Below are positions 41,697 to 49,568 of a stretch of DNA of 64,000 bases, in pieces. Source of the stretch: Knoellia sp031844405 (GTDB taxonomy: Bacteria; Actinomycetota; Actinomycetes; Actinomycetales; Dermatophilaceae). Location: NCBI GenBank assembly GCA_031844405.1, contig JAUZVC010000001.1:496001-560000 (forward strand), read 5' to 3'. A program made the position numbers and the translations under genes. Numbering within the stretch: the stretch's first letter is position 1; every line of letters starts with the position of its first letter. Below the pieces are notes generated by a model. The model was not told the origin of the DNA. It did no database searches and saw only the letters and a list, made by a program, of their open reading frames with translations.

Positions 41697-42518
41697 TCAG
41701 AGCCCGAGGAGCTCCTCGCTGCGGTCCCATACCCGCGCCGCGAGACCGGCGTCGTGGACGAGCGGGTTGACCGGGGCCTCCCGGTTGTCGACGTAGTAGG
41801 ACCCCGACCGCCACGTCCGGCCGGGCGTCCCGTCGGCGAGCCACGTGAGGCGTCCGCCGCCGGTCTCCACGTTCGTGAGCAGCCGCGAGAGCGGCGTCCG
41901 CCAGACCACGCGCATCATGCTGCTGGTGTCGCTCGCGAAGTTCGTGCGGATGACGCCGGGGTGGAACGCCGCGGCCCGCAGCCCATGCCTGTGGAACCGG
42001 CGATGCAGCTCGACCGTGAAGAGCGCGTTGGCGAGCTTCGCGGCGCCGTAGGCCTTCGTCGCCGTCCAGGTCCCGGTCGGACCCAGGTCGTCGTGGTCGA
42101 GCCGGCCCGACAGCAGGTGGGCCCGGCTCGAGGTCTGGATCACCGAGGCGTCGCTCTCGAGCAGCCTGTCGCGCAGGAGCCGGGTGAGGAGGAAGGGTGC
42201 GAGGTGGTTGACCTGGAGCGTCTTGTCGAACCCGTCCACCGTCGTCTCCCGCCCGAACGTCCCTCCGGCGTTGTTGGCGAGCACGTCGATCCGCGGATGG
42301 TTGGCGAGGAGCTTCTCGGCGAGTCCGCGCACCTGCGCGAGCTCGGTGAAGTCGGCCACGTGGCCCTCGACGCCGAGCTCCTCCGCGACCCGTTGCGTCT
42401 TCTCCGGTGACCGTCCGACGAGGACGACGTCGTGGCCCTTGGCACGCAGTTGGCGGGCGGATGCCGCCCCGATCCCGTCGCTGGCCCCGGTGACGACGAT
42501 GGTGCGCTTCTCGCTCAT
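41697..42518 (-). CDS. SDR family NAD(P)-dependent oxidoreductase (retinol dehydrogenase-like)
   Basis: This is a 273-residue short-chain dehydrogenase: TGASDGIG cofactor loop, NNAGGTF, catalytic Ser in IQTSSRA and YGAAKLAN (Tyr and Lys), then HPGVIRTNF. It is closest in pattern to the RDH/WWOX-like group acting on lipophilic alcohols; the substrate is unknown. It is divergent from the META-domain gene. Confidence 0.9.
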   Translation of the reverse strand: MSEKRTIVVTGASDGIGAASARQLRAKGHDVVLVGRSPEKTQRVAEELGVEGHVADFTELAQVRGLAEKLLANHPRIDVLANNAGGTFGRETTVDGFDKTLQVNHLAPFLLTRLLRDRLLESDASVIQTSSRAHLLSGRLDHDDLGPTGTWTATKAYGAAKLANALFTVELHRRFHRHGLRAAAFHPGVIRTNFASDTSSMMRVVWRTPLSRLLTNVETGGGRLTWLADGTPGRTWRSGSYYVDNREAPVNPLVHDAGLAARVWDRSEELLGL

Positions 42519-42632
42519 GCCTGCTCCTGTGCGGTCGGGCCGGACCCGGCCGGTCACCCCGACTCTGTCACGGGCCGACGCCACCTGCGCACCCGCGCGG
42601 AACCGAACCCGGGGTCCGTGCGTCGAACGGGC

Positions 42633-43103
42633 ATGAGAAGCCGAGCGGTGTGGCTCGTGGTCGCGGCGGTCGTCGCGCTCGTGGCCCTCGGATCCGCGTA
42701 TGCCGTGCAGCGCACCCTCGGTCGTGCTCCGGCCGAGGACGCCGGTTGGCTCGACTCGCTGCGCGACGTGCAGGGTGCGTGGGTGTCCAGCGTCGGGTTC
42801 GCCCGGGACGGCTCGACGCCGTGGGCCACCCCGGTCCACCTCGTCGTCGAGGGCGGCCGGATCCGACTCGACGCCGGCTGCAACACGGTGACCGGCGACG
42901 TCACGGTCGACGACCACCGGCTCGAGGCTGGAGGCGGCCTGGCGACGACCGAGATCGGCTGCCCGCCCGACGTCGCCGCGACGGAGGCGTGGCTCGCCGC
43001 GATGGTCGCCGCCCGACCGCAGGTGTCCCTCAAGGGCTCCACCGAGGGACCGATGCTGGCATTCGACTCCGACGCCGGCTGGATCGGCTTCGTCCGCCGC
43101 TGA
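42633..43103 (+). CDS. META (HslJ-like) domain protein, membrane-anchored
   Basis: The 156-residue protein starts with an uncleaved-looking hydrophobic segment (VWLVVAAVVALVALG) and then a META domain: WVSSVGF, RIRLDAGCNTVTGDVTV and TTEIGCP. The paired cysteines (AGCNT, IGCPP) are typical. HslJ-like proteins are linked to envelope stress or antibiotic tolerance in E. coli. The role here is unknown. Confidence 0.82.
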   Translation: MRSRAVWLVVAAVVALVALGSAYAVQRTLGRAPAEDAGWLDSLRDVQGAWVSSVGFARDGSTPWATPVHLVVEGGRIRLDAGCNTVTGDVTVDDHRLEAGGGLATTEIGCPPDVAATEAWLAAMVAARPQVSLKGSTEGPMLAFDSDAGWIGFVRR

Positions 43104-43181
43104 CCAGGCTGCGGGCCCGGCCCTGTGGGAAGGCCGATTGCGAACCCCCGCACCGTGCCTGCCGTGGGTCATGCTGGGCCC

Positions 43182-43403
43182 ATGGCGATCCGCAGCGGGA
43201 GCAAGGTGAAGTGGAAGTGGGGCTCGTCCTGGGCGGAGGGAACGGTCTCGGAGGTCCACCACGACTCGGTGACGCGCACGACGCAGGGTGAGGAGGTCAC
43301 GCGCAACGGGAGCGATGACGACCCGGCATACGTCATCACCCAGGACGACGACACGGTCGTCCTCAAGCTCGCGAGCGAGGTGCAGCGGGCGGACGGCGAC
43401 TGA
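43182..43403 (+). CDS. DUF2945 (hypervirulence-associated) small protein
   Basis: The 73-residue protein is of the DUF2945 type: a small SH3-like barrel with KVKWKWGSSWAEGTV, then AYVITQDDDTVVLKLASEV. The function is unknown. The ATG follows CATGCT by six bases without a Shine-Dalgarno. Its stop is immediately followed, in the same frame, by CTC and the GTG of the glycosylase gene, so the two are likely cotranscribed. Confidence 0.85.
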   Translation: MAIRSGSKVKWKWGSSWAEGTVSEVHHDSVTRTTQGEEVTRNGSDDDPAYVITQDDDTVVLKLASEVQRADGD

Positions 43404-43406
43404 CTC

Positions 43407-44246
43407 GTGGCCGAGGGGCACGCCGTCCACGGCATGGCCCGGCGCCTGCGGCAGCTCGTCGGTGCGCCGGTCCGGTCGCGCTCCCCGAACGGCCAGCTCG
43501 ACGCCGACCTCTTCGACGAGCGGGTCGTCGCCGACGCGCAGGCGGTCGGCAAGCACCTCCTCGTCAGCGCAGTCGACGTGCCGCTCACGGTGCACCTGCA
43601 CCTCGCGATGGACGGCGGCGTCTCGGTCCGCCGTCACCAGCGGGCCGTCGACGGCGACTACCCGCGGACCGAGCCTCCGGTCCACGGCAACGTCGCGTGG
43701 CGGCTGCTGTCGGCGACCCACCTCGCCGAGGTCACCGATCCTGCGGTCTGCGAGCTGCTCGACGAGGACGGTGTCCTCGCGCTGCGCGCCCGGCTCGGAC
43801 CCGACCCGCTGCGCGACGACGCCGATCCCGACCTCGCCCGGCGACGGATCCAGAACTCGCGCCGGCCGATCGGCGCGCTTCTCATCGACCAGAAGGTCAT
43901 CGCGGGCATCGGCAACGTCTATCGCGCCGAGCTCCTCCACCGCGCCCGGCTCGACCCCTTCACACCCGGTCGGGACGTCGGCGACGAGACCGTGGAGGCG
44001 ATCTGGCAGGACGCCGTCGACCTCATGACGATCGGGCTCGGCGCCGGCTGGATCGTCACCGAACCGCGGCAGGTCGCCGCCGTGCGCGAGGCCCTCGTCC
44101 GCGGTGAGACCGTGCCCCGCGGCCCGAAGCGGTATGCCGTCTACGGCAGGGCGGGCAAGCCGTGCCACGTGTGCGGCACGACCGTCCGCGCCGAGCGGAT
44201 GGGGCTTCAGCGGCTCTTCTGGTGCCCGGGCTGTCAGCACTCCTGA
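43407..44246 (+). CDS. Fpg/Nei family DNA glycosylase lacking the catalytic Pro2
   Basis: The 279-residue protein has the Nei2/endonuclease VIII layout: N-terminal beta sandwich with the conserved Lys in VGKHLL, the H2TH segment AGIGNVYRAELLHRARLDP and a C-terminal zinc finger CHVCGTTVRAERMG-WCPGC. The family nucleophile is Pro2, usually in MPEGH. Here the only possible start (GTG at 43407, with an in-frame stop two codons upstream) gives V/M-A-E-G-H, so residue 2 is Ala. Base-excision activity is therefore uncertain; binding or AP-lyase activity through another amine is possible. Confidence 0.88.
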   Translation: MAEGHAVHGMARRLRQLVGAPVRSRSPNGQLDADLFDERVVADAQAVGKHLLVSAVDVPLTVHLHLAMDGGVSVRRHQRAVDGDYPRTEPPVHGNVAWRLLSATHLAEVTDPAVCELLDEDGVLALRARLGPDPLRDDADPDLARRRIQNSRRPIGALLIDQKVIAGIGNVYRAELLHRARLDPFTPGRDVGDETVEAIWQDAVDLMTIGLGAGWIVTEPRQVAAVREALVRGETVPRGPKRYAVYGRAGKPCHVCGTTVRAERMGLQRLFWCPGCQHS

Positions 44247-44262
44247 GCCCGGAGCAGGCACG

Positions 44263-44793
44263 ATGGGCCGCATGCAGTCCCTCGAGCTGCTCCTCGACGA
44301 CGACACCGACGCGACCGTGCGCGCAGAGTGGACGGTGCTGCGCGAGGCCGGCCTGCCGAGCCAGGCCGACCACACCGGTGCCTCGAACGCGCCGCACGTG
44401 ACCCTCCTCGTCACCGAGCACCTGCCCACGACCGACGACGACCTCGCATCGGAGCTCGGGCCGATGCTCCCGCTGCGGGTGCGGCTCGGCCCGGTCGTCG
44501 CATTCCCCGGCCGACGGCTCGTGCTCGCGCGGCTCGTCCTGGTCGACGAGCCGCTGCTGCGGATGCACGCCGCGGCGCTCGGTCGCAGCGGAGCCTCGGC
44601 CACCCCGCTCACCGCCAACGGCAGGTGGGTCCCTCACGTGACGCTCGCACGCGGCATACCGGAGGAGGACGCGGCCCGTGCGCTCGCGCTGCGGTGGGCC
44701 CCCGACCTCGAGGGAGCCGTGACGCAGGTGCGCCGGTGGGACAGCACGGCGCGTGAGACGTTCGCCGTCGCCGGCGCGAAGGCGGCACCATGA
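44263..44793 (+). CDS. 2'-5' RNA ligase-like (2H phosphoesterase) protein
   Basis: The 176-residue protein has the two HxT motifs of the 2H phosphoesterase fold: PHVTLLV near residue 45 and PHVTLAR near 126. Such proteins hydrolyse 2',3'-cyclic phosphates or 2'-5' bonds. The ATG at 44263 is preceded by GGAG at eight bases; an ATG nine bases later is an alternative. The stop overlaps the next gene (ATGA). Confidence 0.83.
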   Translation: MGRMQSLELLLDDDTDATVRAEWTVLREAGLPSQADHTGASNAPHVTLLVTEHLPTTDDDLASELGPMLPLRVRLGPVVAFPGRRLVLARLVLVDEPLLRMHAAALGRSGASATPLTANGRWVPHVTLARGIPEEDAARALALRWAPDLEGAVTQVRRWDSTARETFAVAGAKAAP

Positions 44794-46286
44794 GCGCCAC
44801 CGAACCGCCTCTCGGTCCGCGGCTCGCCGCCGCCCTCGTCTTCGGGAGCAGCGGCGCCGTCCTCGTCGTCGAGCTCGTGTCCCTCCGCCTGCTCGCGCCC
44901 TACCTCGGGCTCACCCTCGAGACGAGCACCCTCGTCATCGGCATCGCGCTCGCGGCCATCGCCCTGGGCGCCTGGCTCGGCGGGCGGGCGGCCGACTCGA
45001 CCGACCCCCGCCGGCTGCTCGCACCCCTGCTCGCGGCCTCCGGGATCGCCGTCTCGCTCATGCCCGTCCTCGTCCGCGGAGTCGGCGAGGTCGCTGGTGC
45101 GGGCGTCTTCCTCTTCGGGGCGCTCGCGATCCTCGTGCCGGGCGCGCTGCTTTCGGCGGTCTCGCCGATCGTCGCCAAGCTGCGGCTCTCGGACCTCTCC
45201 GACACCGGCAGCGTCGTCGGCGGGCTCTCGGGCATCGGCACCGTCGGCGCGATCGCGGGCACCGTGCTCACCGGCTTCGTCTTCGTCTCGGCGTTCCCCG
45301 TGAGCGCCCTGCTCGTCGGGCTCGGGGTGCTGCTCGTCCTTGCCGCCGTGGCGCTCGAGACCCACCTGCGCCGGGGCGCCCGTCGGGCCCTGCCCGTCCT
45401 CCTGCTCCTGCCCGGTGGCCTCGGGGCCGCGTGGGGCCCGGGGAGCTGCGACGTCGAGACGGTCTACCACTGCGCCGAGGTCGTGACCGACGACAACCGG
45501 CCCGGTGGGCGGCTGCTCGTCCTCGACGGCATCCGCCACTCCTACGTCGACCTCGACGACCCGACCCACCTCGAGTTCGACTACGTCGGTGCCCTCGCCG
45601 CCGTCACGGACACGGTCCGGCCCGGGAAGGAGCCGCTCACGGCATACCACCTCGGCGGGGGAGGCCTCACGCTCCCGCGCTACCTCGCGGCGGAGCGGCC
45701 CGGCACGACGAGCGTCGTGTCCGAGATCGACGCGGGGGTGCTCGAGGTCGACGTCGAGCGGCTCGGCCTCGTCACGGGACCCCGGCTCGACGTGCGGGTC
45801 GAGGACGGCCGGCTCGGGCTGCGCCGCATCCCGGACGGGTCACAGGACCTCGTCGTCGGCGATGCGTTCGGCGGGCTCAGCATCCCGTGGCACCTCACGA
45901 CCCGCGAGGCGCTCACCGACGTGCGGCGCGTCCTCACCGTCGACGGCACGTATGCCGCGAACCTCATCGACTTCGGAACGCTCGCCTTCGCCCGGGCCGA
46001 GCTCGCGACCCTGCGGTCGGTCTTCGACCACGTCGTCCTCGCGGCCGACCCCGGAACGGTGGCCCGCGATCCCGACGGCGGGGGGAACCTCGTCGCCGTC
46101 GCGTCGCAGTCGCCGGTCGACGCCGCCGCGCTGGCCGCGGGGATCACCGAGCGCGGGCTCGACTGGCAGGTCGTCGAGGGCGCCGAGCTCGACGCGTGGA
46201 TCGGTGACGCCATGGTCCTCACCGACGACCACGCGCCGGTCGACCAGCTGCTCACGCCCTACCCGCCGCAGCCGCGCCTGCCGTGA
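44790..46286 (+). CDS. Membrane-embedded spermidine synthase-like protein
   Basis: The 498-residue protein combines five to six N-terminal membrane helices (about 1-215) with a C-terminal spermidine-synthase-like Rossmann domain (SYVDLDDPTHLEFDYV, YHLGGGGLTLPRYLA, the acidic SEIDAGVLEVD and the VGDAFGGLS loop). Such fused proteins occur widely in actinobacteria and may not make spermidine: the usual DxGGG becomes LGGGG. Start and stop are tight to the upstream gene. Confidence 0.87.
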   Translation: MSATEPPLGPRLAAALVFGSSGAVLVVELVSLRLLAPYLGLTLETSTLVIGIALAAIALGAWLGGRAADSTDPRRLLAPLLAASGIAVSLMPVLVRGVGEVAGAGVFLFGALAILVPGALLSAVSPIVAKLRLSDLSDTGSVVGGLSGIGTVGAIAGTVLTGFVFVSAFPVSALLVGLGVLLVLAAVALETHLRRGARRALPVLLLLPGGLGAAWGPGSCDVETVYHCAEVVTDDNRPGGRLLVLDGIRHSYVDLDDPTHLEFDYVGALAAVTDTVRPGKEPLTAYHLGGGGLTLPRYLAAERPGTTSVVSEIDAGVLEVDVERLGLVTGPRLDVRVEDGRLGLRRIPDGSQDLVVGDAFGGLSIPWHLTTREALTDVRRVLTVDGTYAANLIDFGTLAFARAELATLRSVFDHVVLAADPGTVARDPDGGGNLVAVASQSPVDAAALAAGITERGLDWQVVEGAELDAWIGDAMVLTDDHAPVDQLLTPYPPQPRLP

Positions 46287-46351
46287 ACGTGCGACGCCGG
46301 GGTGGCGCACCCGGCGGGTGCCCCACCCCGGCGCCGACCGCGTGCAGGGAC

Positions 46352-46470
46352 TCAGGCGAAGAAGCCCCTGATCGCCGCGGCCAGCTCCTCGGGCACCTCC
46401 ATCGAGGCGTAGTGGCCTCCGCGGGGGTGCTCGGTCCACGACACGATGTCGGTGTTGTCGCGCTCGGCAG
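46352..46470 (-). pseudogene. 3' remnant of an epoxide hydrolase-like gene
   Basis: On the minus strand the 38 codons before the stop at 46352-46354 read ERDNTDIVSWTEHPRGGHYA and then SMEVPEELAAAIRGFFA. This is the C-terminus of an alpha/beta-fold epoxide hydrolase, with the catalytic His in RGGHYA. Nothing upstream continues the gene: at about 46470 the sequence switches to a different gene on the other strand. It is a truncated remnant. Confidence 0.75.
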
Positions 46471-46884
46471 GAGCGCTGGTACGTCGTCGCCCGCCGTCGC
46501 CCGACCGGGACCTGGCAGGCCTTCCGGGTCGACTGGACGACGCTGCGGGTGCCGGGTGCCGGGCGGTTCGCCCCGGCCCCCCTCGAGGGCGGCGACTATG
46601 CGGCGTTCGTGCTGCGCGACGTCGCCTTCTCGGGGAGGAAGGTGCACTGCCGGATCGCCGTCGACGCCCCGGCCGACGAGGTGCTCGGCCGGATCAACCC
46701 GACCGCCGGGGTCGTGCAGACCGTCGACGAGCAACACAGCGTCCTCGTCACCGGCGGTGACAGCGTCGAGATCGTCGCCGTGTGGATCAGCATGCTCGGA
46801 CTCGACTTCCATGTCGCCGACCCCCCGGAGCTCGTCGAGCACGTGCGTCTCCTCGGGCGTCGCTACGCACGGGCGGTGCGCTGA
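46471..46884 (+). pseudogene. 3' remnant of a WYL-domain transcriptional regulator gene
   Basis: The open frame from 46471 begins abruptly inside a WYL domain (ERWYVVARRRPTGTWQAFRV) and continues to the normal C-terminal end (VEIVAVWISMLGLDFHV and LRLLGRRYARAVR). The N-terminal helix-turn-helix and half of the middle are missing. Divergently arranged regulator and epoxide hydrolase genes are a known pairing, so one deletion removing both 5' ends and the shared promoter explains this fragment and the neighbouring one. A GTG at 46549 could in principle start a 111-residue product. Confidence 0.75.
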
Positions 46885-46962
46885 CCCGTGGAGACGGGAC
46901 GGACGGCATACGGGCGGGTCGTGGAGACGGTTCCCGTGCGGCCGACCGACCACAATGCCCCC

Positions 46963-47271
46963 ATGGACCTCGGTGAGCCCCTCGAGTTCGACGGCCCGGT
47001 GATCGAGTGGCGCGGGCCGGCGCCCTACTACTTCGTCGCGATCCCCGAGGAGGAGAGTGGCGACATCAAGCTCGCTGCCAAGGGCCTGGAGTACTGGGGG
47101 CAGGTCCCGGTCGAGGCCCGCATCGAGGGAGTCGACTTCAGCACGGCGCTCTTCCCGAAGGACGGCGCCTACCTGCTGCCGGTCAAGGACGCGGTCCGGC
47201 GGGCGAGTGGCGTCGAGCCCGACGACCGGGTCACGGTGACGCTCTGGGTGGGTCGGGCGGGCCGCCAGTGA
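46963..47271 (+). CDS. DUF1905 domain-containing protein
   Basis: The 102-residue protein is a small beta-barrel of the DUF1905 family: EFDGPVIEWRGPAPYYFVAI, WGQVPVEARIEG and LPVKDAVRRASG. The function is unknown. The ATG at 46963 is preceded by CACAAT at six bases, suggesting a leaderless mRNA; an upstream in-frame ATG at 46888 would add 25 residues unlike the family. Confidence 0.85.
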   Translation: MDLGEPLEFDGPVIEWRGPAPYYFVAIPEEESGDIKLAAKGLEYWGQVPVEARIEGVDFSTALFPKDGAYLLPVKDAVRRASGVEPDDRVTVTLWVGRAGRQ

Positions 47272-47288
47272 CGGCGCCCGGACGCGAA

Positions 47289-47331
47289 GGTCCCACGGAC
47301 CGCGACCCCCTGTGTCGCGATCCGTGGGACC
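47289..47331. terminator. Bidirectional hairpin terminator (GGTCCCACGGA family, copy 2)
   Basis: Seventeen-base arms (47289-47305 and 47315-47331) pair with one G-U/mismatch and a 9-base loop, between convergent genes. The left arm and its flank are almost identical to the hairpin at 16637-16686. Confidence 0.75.
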
Positions 47332-47358
47332 GGTGCGGCTCCCTGCCGAGAGCGGGCC

Positions 47359-47787
47359 TCAGCCGGCGCAGTCCGCCGACTCGGCGCCCTCGATGAAGGT
47401 CTCGACCATCTGGAACGGCAGCTCGGAGCCGGCACCGAAGTACTCGAGGCCCTTGCCGTCGGCGCCGTTGGGGTTCATCCGCCCGGTGTGCTTCGGGTCG
47501 CCGATCGTCATCTTCTCGAAGATCTTGAGACCGACGGGCAGCCCGGCTGCACGCAGCGCGTCGTAGCCGGCGTCGACGGCCGCGTCACAGGCGGGCTCGT
47601 AGCCGGCCTCGAACACGGCGCCGTCGGCGGCGGAGAGGACGAACCAGTTGGCCGAGGACGGGGCGCCGTCGAGGCTGTACATCGGGACGAAGCAGTGGTG
47701 TGCCATCGCCGGGGCGGCGGCGAGGACGGCGGCGGTCCCGGTGGCGACGATCGCGAGTCCGGCCCGGCGCAGGGTCGTGCGGTGCAT
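47359..47787 (-). CDS. Secreted protein of unknown function
   Basis: The 142-residue precursor has a signal peptide (LAIVATGTAAVLAAAPAMA) cleaved before HHCFVPMYSLDG. The mature part holds three cysteines (HHCF, EPACDAA and the final ADCAG) and no recognised domain. AGGAGG precedes the ATG. It converges on the DUF1905 gene across a hairpin. Confidence 0.75.
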   Translation of the reverse strand: MHRTTLRRAGLAIVATGTAAVLAAAPAMAHHCFVPMYSLDGAPSSANWFVLSAADGAVFEAGYEPACDAAVDAGYDALRAAGLPVGLKIFEKMTIGDPKHTGRMNPNGADGKGLEYFGAGSELPFQMVETFIEGAESADCAG

Positions 47788-47931
47788 GTTTCCTCCTGTG
47801 TGGGTGACGGCGGGCCGTGTCGGACCGCCGTGGGTACCTCCACAAGGTGTCGCGCCCGGTGTCCCGGCGGACAGGGGCAGGTGTCCCGCGCCGCCGGGAG
47901 GTCTGAGGGCCCGTCCGGTGCCCCGCGAGGA

Positions 47932-48396
47932 CTAGGCGCCGTCCTGCGCGGGTGACCGCTCCACGGTGAAGAAGGAGAAGCCGCCGTCGACTTCGAGCAC
48001 GCACAGCTCGATCTCGCGCAGGCTGCGGATCCCCTTCTCCCGAGCCGCTTCGTGCACGTCCTCGATCGTCACTCGCTCGGAGCAGAGCACGTCGAGCACG
48101 GGCTCGCCGTCGCGGACGACGACCCGGGCCCGGCCGGACAGCAGCGGGCGCGACCGCGGGAACCGGTAGTGCATCCAGGCGAGCAGCAGGCTGAGCAGGC
48201 AGAACGTCGAGACGGCCAGCGTGGCCGCGCTGAGCGAGTAGTCCTCCTGCACGACGCCCTGTGCGACGAGGTCACCGAGCGTGACGACCATGATCATGTC
48301 GAAGGCCGAGAGCTGGGCGACCTCGCGCTTGCCGGAGACGCGGATGGCGAGCCACAGCACGAGGAAGACGACGGCCGCGCGGACGACGATGTCCAT
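47932..48396 (-). CDS. DUF421 (YetF-like) membrane protein
   Basis: The 154-residue protein has two to three N-terminal helices, GKREVAQLSAFDMIMVVTLGD (the family signature), and a cytosolic domain ending LCVLEVDGGFSFF. The function is unknown. Its ATG overlaps the stop of the upstream gene (TGATG type), so the pair is coupled. Confidence 0.87.
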   Translation of the reverse strand: MDIVVRAAVVFLVLWLAIRVSGKREVAQLSAFDMIMVVTLGDLVAQGVVQEDYSLSAATLAVSTFCLLSLLLAWMHYRFPRSRPLLSGRARVVVRDGEPVLDVLCSERVTIEDVHEAAREKGIRSLREIELCVLEVDGGFSFFTVERSPAQDGA

Positions 48397-48917
48397 CAGG
48401 GCGCCACCCACGTCGTGAAGTCCACGCTGACGACCGGCTGCTCGGCGTCGAGCACCTCGGCCCAGCACTGCTCGCGCCCACCCCACTGGCCGGGTGCCGC
48501 CCGGGCGTCGAGGCTCACCTCGAGGACATTGCCCTCGGGCGGGTCGAACTCGTACAGCAGGCGCGTGGGCGAGCTCGTCTCGGCGGACGGGTTCGGGTAC
48601 CAGTTCTGGAAGTCGAGGTGGTCGAAGAGGTCGTCGCACAGGGCCACCTGGACCGGCCCGGTGAAGCCGTCGCTGCTCTCGATGCGCAGGTGCAGCGGCG
48701 CCGGCTGGCCGGAGCGGGTGATGGAGGCGTGCTCCACGGACAGCCGCCAGCCGTCGGCCGCCTCGGTGTGGGTGCTCGTGCGCGGCCCGAGGATGCCCAG
48801 AAGGCCGGCGGCGACGACGAGGAGCACGAGACCGATGCCGGTGCGGTGCGCCAGCTGTCCCCGGAAGGTGCGGGGTGCCTCGACCAGGTCCTCGGTCGTC
48901 GAGTCCGTGCGGGCCAC
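48396..48917 (-). CDS. Membrane-anchored protein of unknown function
   Basis: The 173-residue protein has a 25-residue polar N-terminus, one helix (GIGLVLLVVAAGLLGILG) and an extracytoplasmic beta-rich domain with two cysteines (ALCDDL, EQCWAEV). No family is recognised. It overlaps the DUF421 gene. The GTG start follows TAGCGT by six bases. Confidence 0.75.
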   Translation of the reverse strand: MARTDSTTEDLVEAPRTFRGQLAHRTGIGLVLLVVAAGLLGILGPRTSTHTEAADGWRLSVEHASITRSGQPAPLHLRIESSDGFTGPVQVALCDDLFDHLDFQNWYPNPSAETSSPTRLLYEFDPPEGNVLEVSLDARAAPGQWGGREQCWAEVLDAEQPVVSVDFTTWVAP

Positions 48918-48923
48918 GACCCG

Positions 48924-48929
48924 ACGCTA
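48924..48929 (-). promoter_or_regulatory. -10 element of the leaderless membrane-protein/DUF421 operon
   Basis: TAGCGT on the minus strand, six bases before the GTG start. Confidence 0.5.
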
Positions 48930-49568
48930 GGACGTCTGATCGGGCAGGGCACCTCGCCACGCGGGGGAGACCAGGTAGTCGATCGGTTTGCACGTCCCGC
49001 CGTTGGACTTCTCGGCCGAGCACGCGGTGATGCCGACGTGGAGGTCCATCTCGGCTCGCACCGAGAACCGGTCGCCGGCGACGCTCGGCGGCGGGTCGAT
49101 GTGGAGGTCGCCGGTGTCGTCCGCCCAGACGTTCATGAAGACGTTGAGGGTCGTCCCGATGTCGTCGGGGCGCACGCCGTGCGGCTCGAGCGCGTCGACG
49201 AGGTTGGCGAAGCAGCTGGGGTGCTCGGCACCGCCGAGGTCGGGGTAGAGGATGTCGAACGTCTGCTGGCTGCAGGGTGTGAGGAGGAAGTCGTGCGTGC
49301 CGCACGAGTCCTCGACGACGGTGAGCATCGGGCGGCTGCGGTTGCTCCACAGCGTCGAGCCCGTGGTGAAGCGGATGCCGTTCTCGAAGTCGATCGACCG
49401 CCCTGACGAGAGCCTCTCGTCGACGTCGTCGGCCGCGACGCAGTAGAGGTCGCTCACCTGCACCCCGGTCGGGTCGAGCAGGGTGAGCACCTCGCCCGCG
49501 GCGAGCCGGACGTGCGTGCCGGTCTGCGGGGCGAGGCGGGTGAAACCGTCGGCGAGGGGTTGGGTCAC
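48927..49568 (-). CDS. DUF1989 (urea carboxylase-associated) family protein
   Basis: The 213-residue protein is a DUF1989 member: GEVLTLLDPTGVQVSDLYC, CGTHDFLLTPCSQQTFD, LNVFMNVWADDTGDLHIDPP and a CKPIDYLV end. Relatives act near urea or guanidine metabolism; the reaction is undefined. The GTG start overlaps the stop of the GntA-like gene by four bases, so the two form an operon. Confidence 0.87.
   Translation of the reverse strand: MTQPLADGFTRLAPQTGTHVRLAAGEVLTLLDPTGVQVSDLYCVAADDVDERLSSGRSIDFENGIRFTTGSTLWSNRSRPMLTVVEDSCGTHDFLLTPCSQQTFDILYPDLGGAEHPSCFANLVDALEPHGVRPDDIGTTLNVFMNVWADDTGDLHIDPPPSVAGDRFSVRAEMDLHVGITACSAEKSNGGTCKPIDYLVSPAWRGALPDQTS

Noticed and set aside
41697..44618. 973-residue minus-strand frame upstream of the retinol-dehydrogenase-like SDR
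   Set aside because: Only the last 273 residues match a protein family; the rest lies opposite the META, DUF2945 and glycosylase genes.
46549..46884. Functional 111-residue gene starting at GTG 46549
   Set aside because: The frame is open and domain-like further upstream, and starts in the middle of a WYL domain; a truncated pseudogene is the simpler reading.
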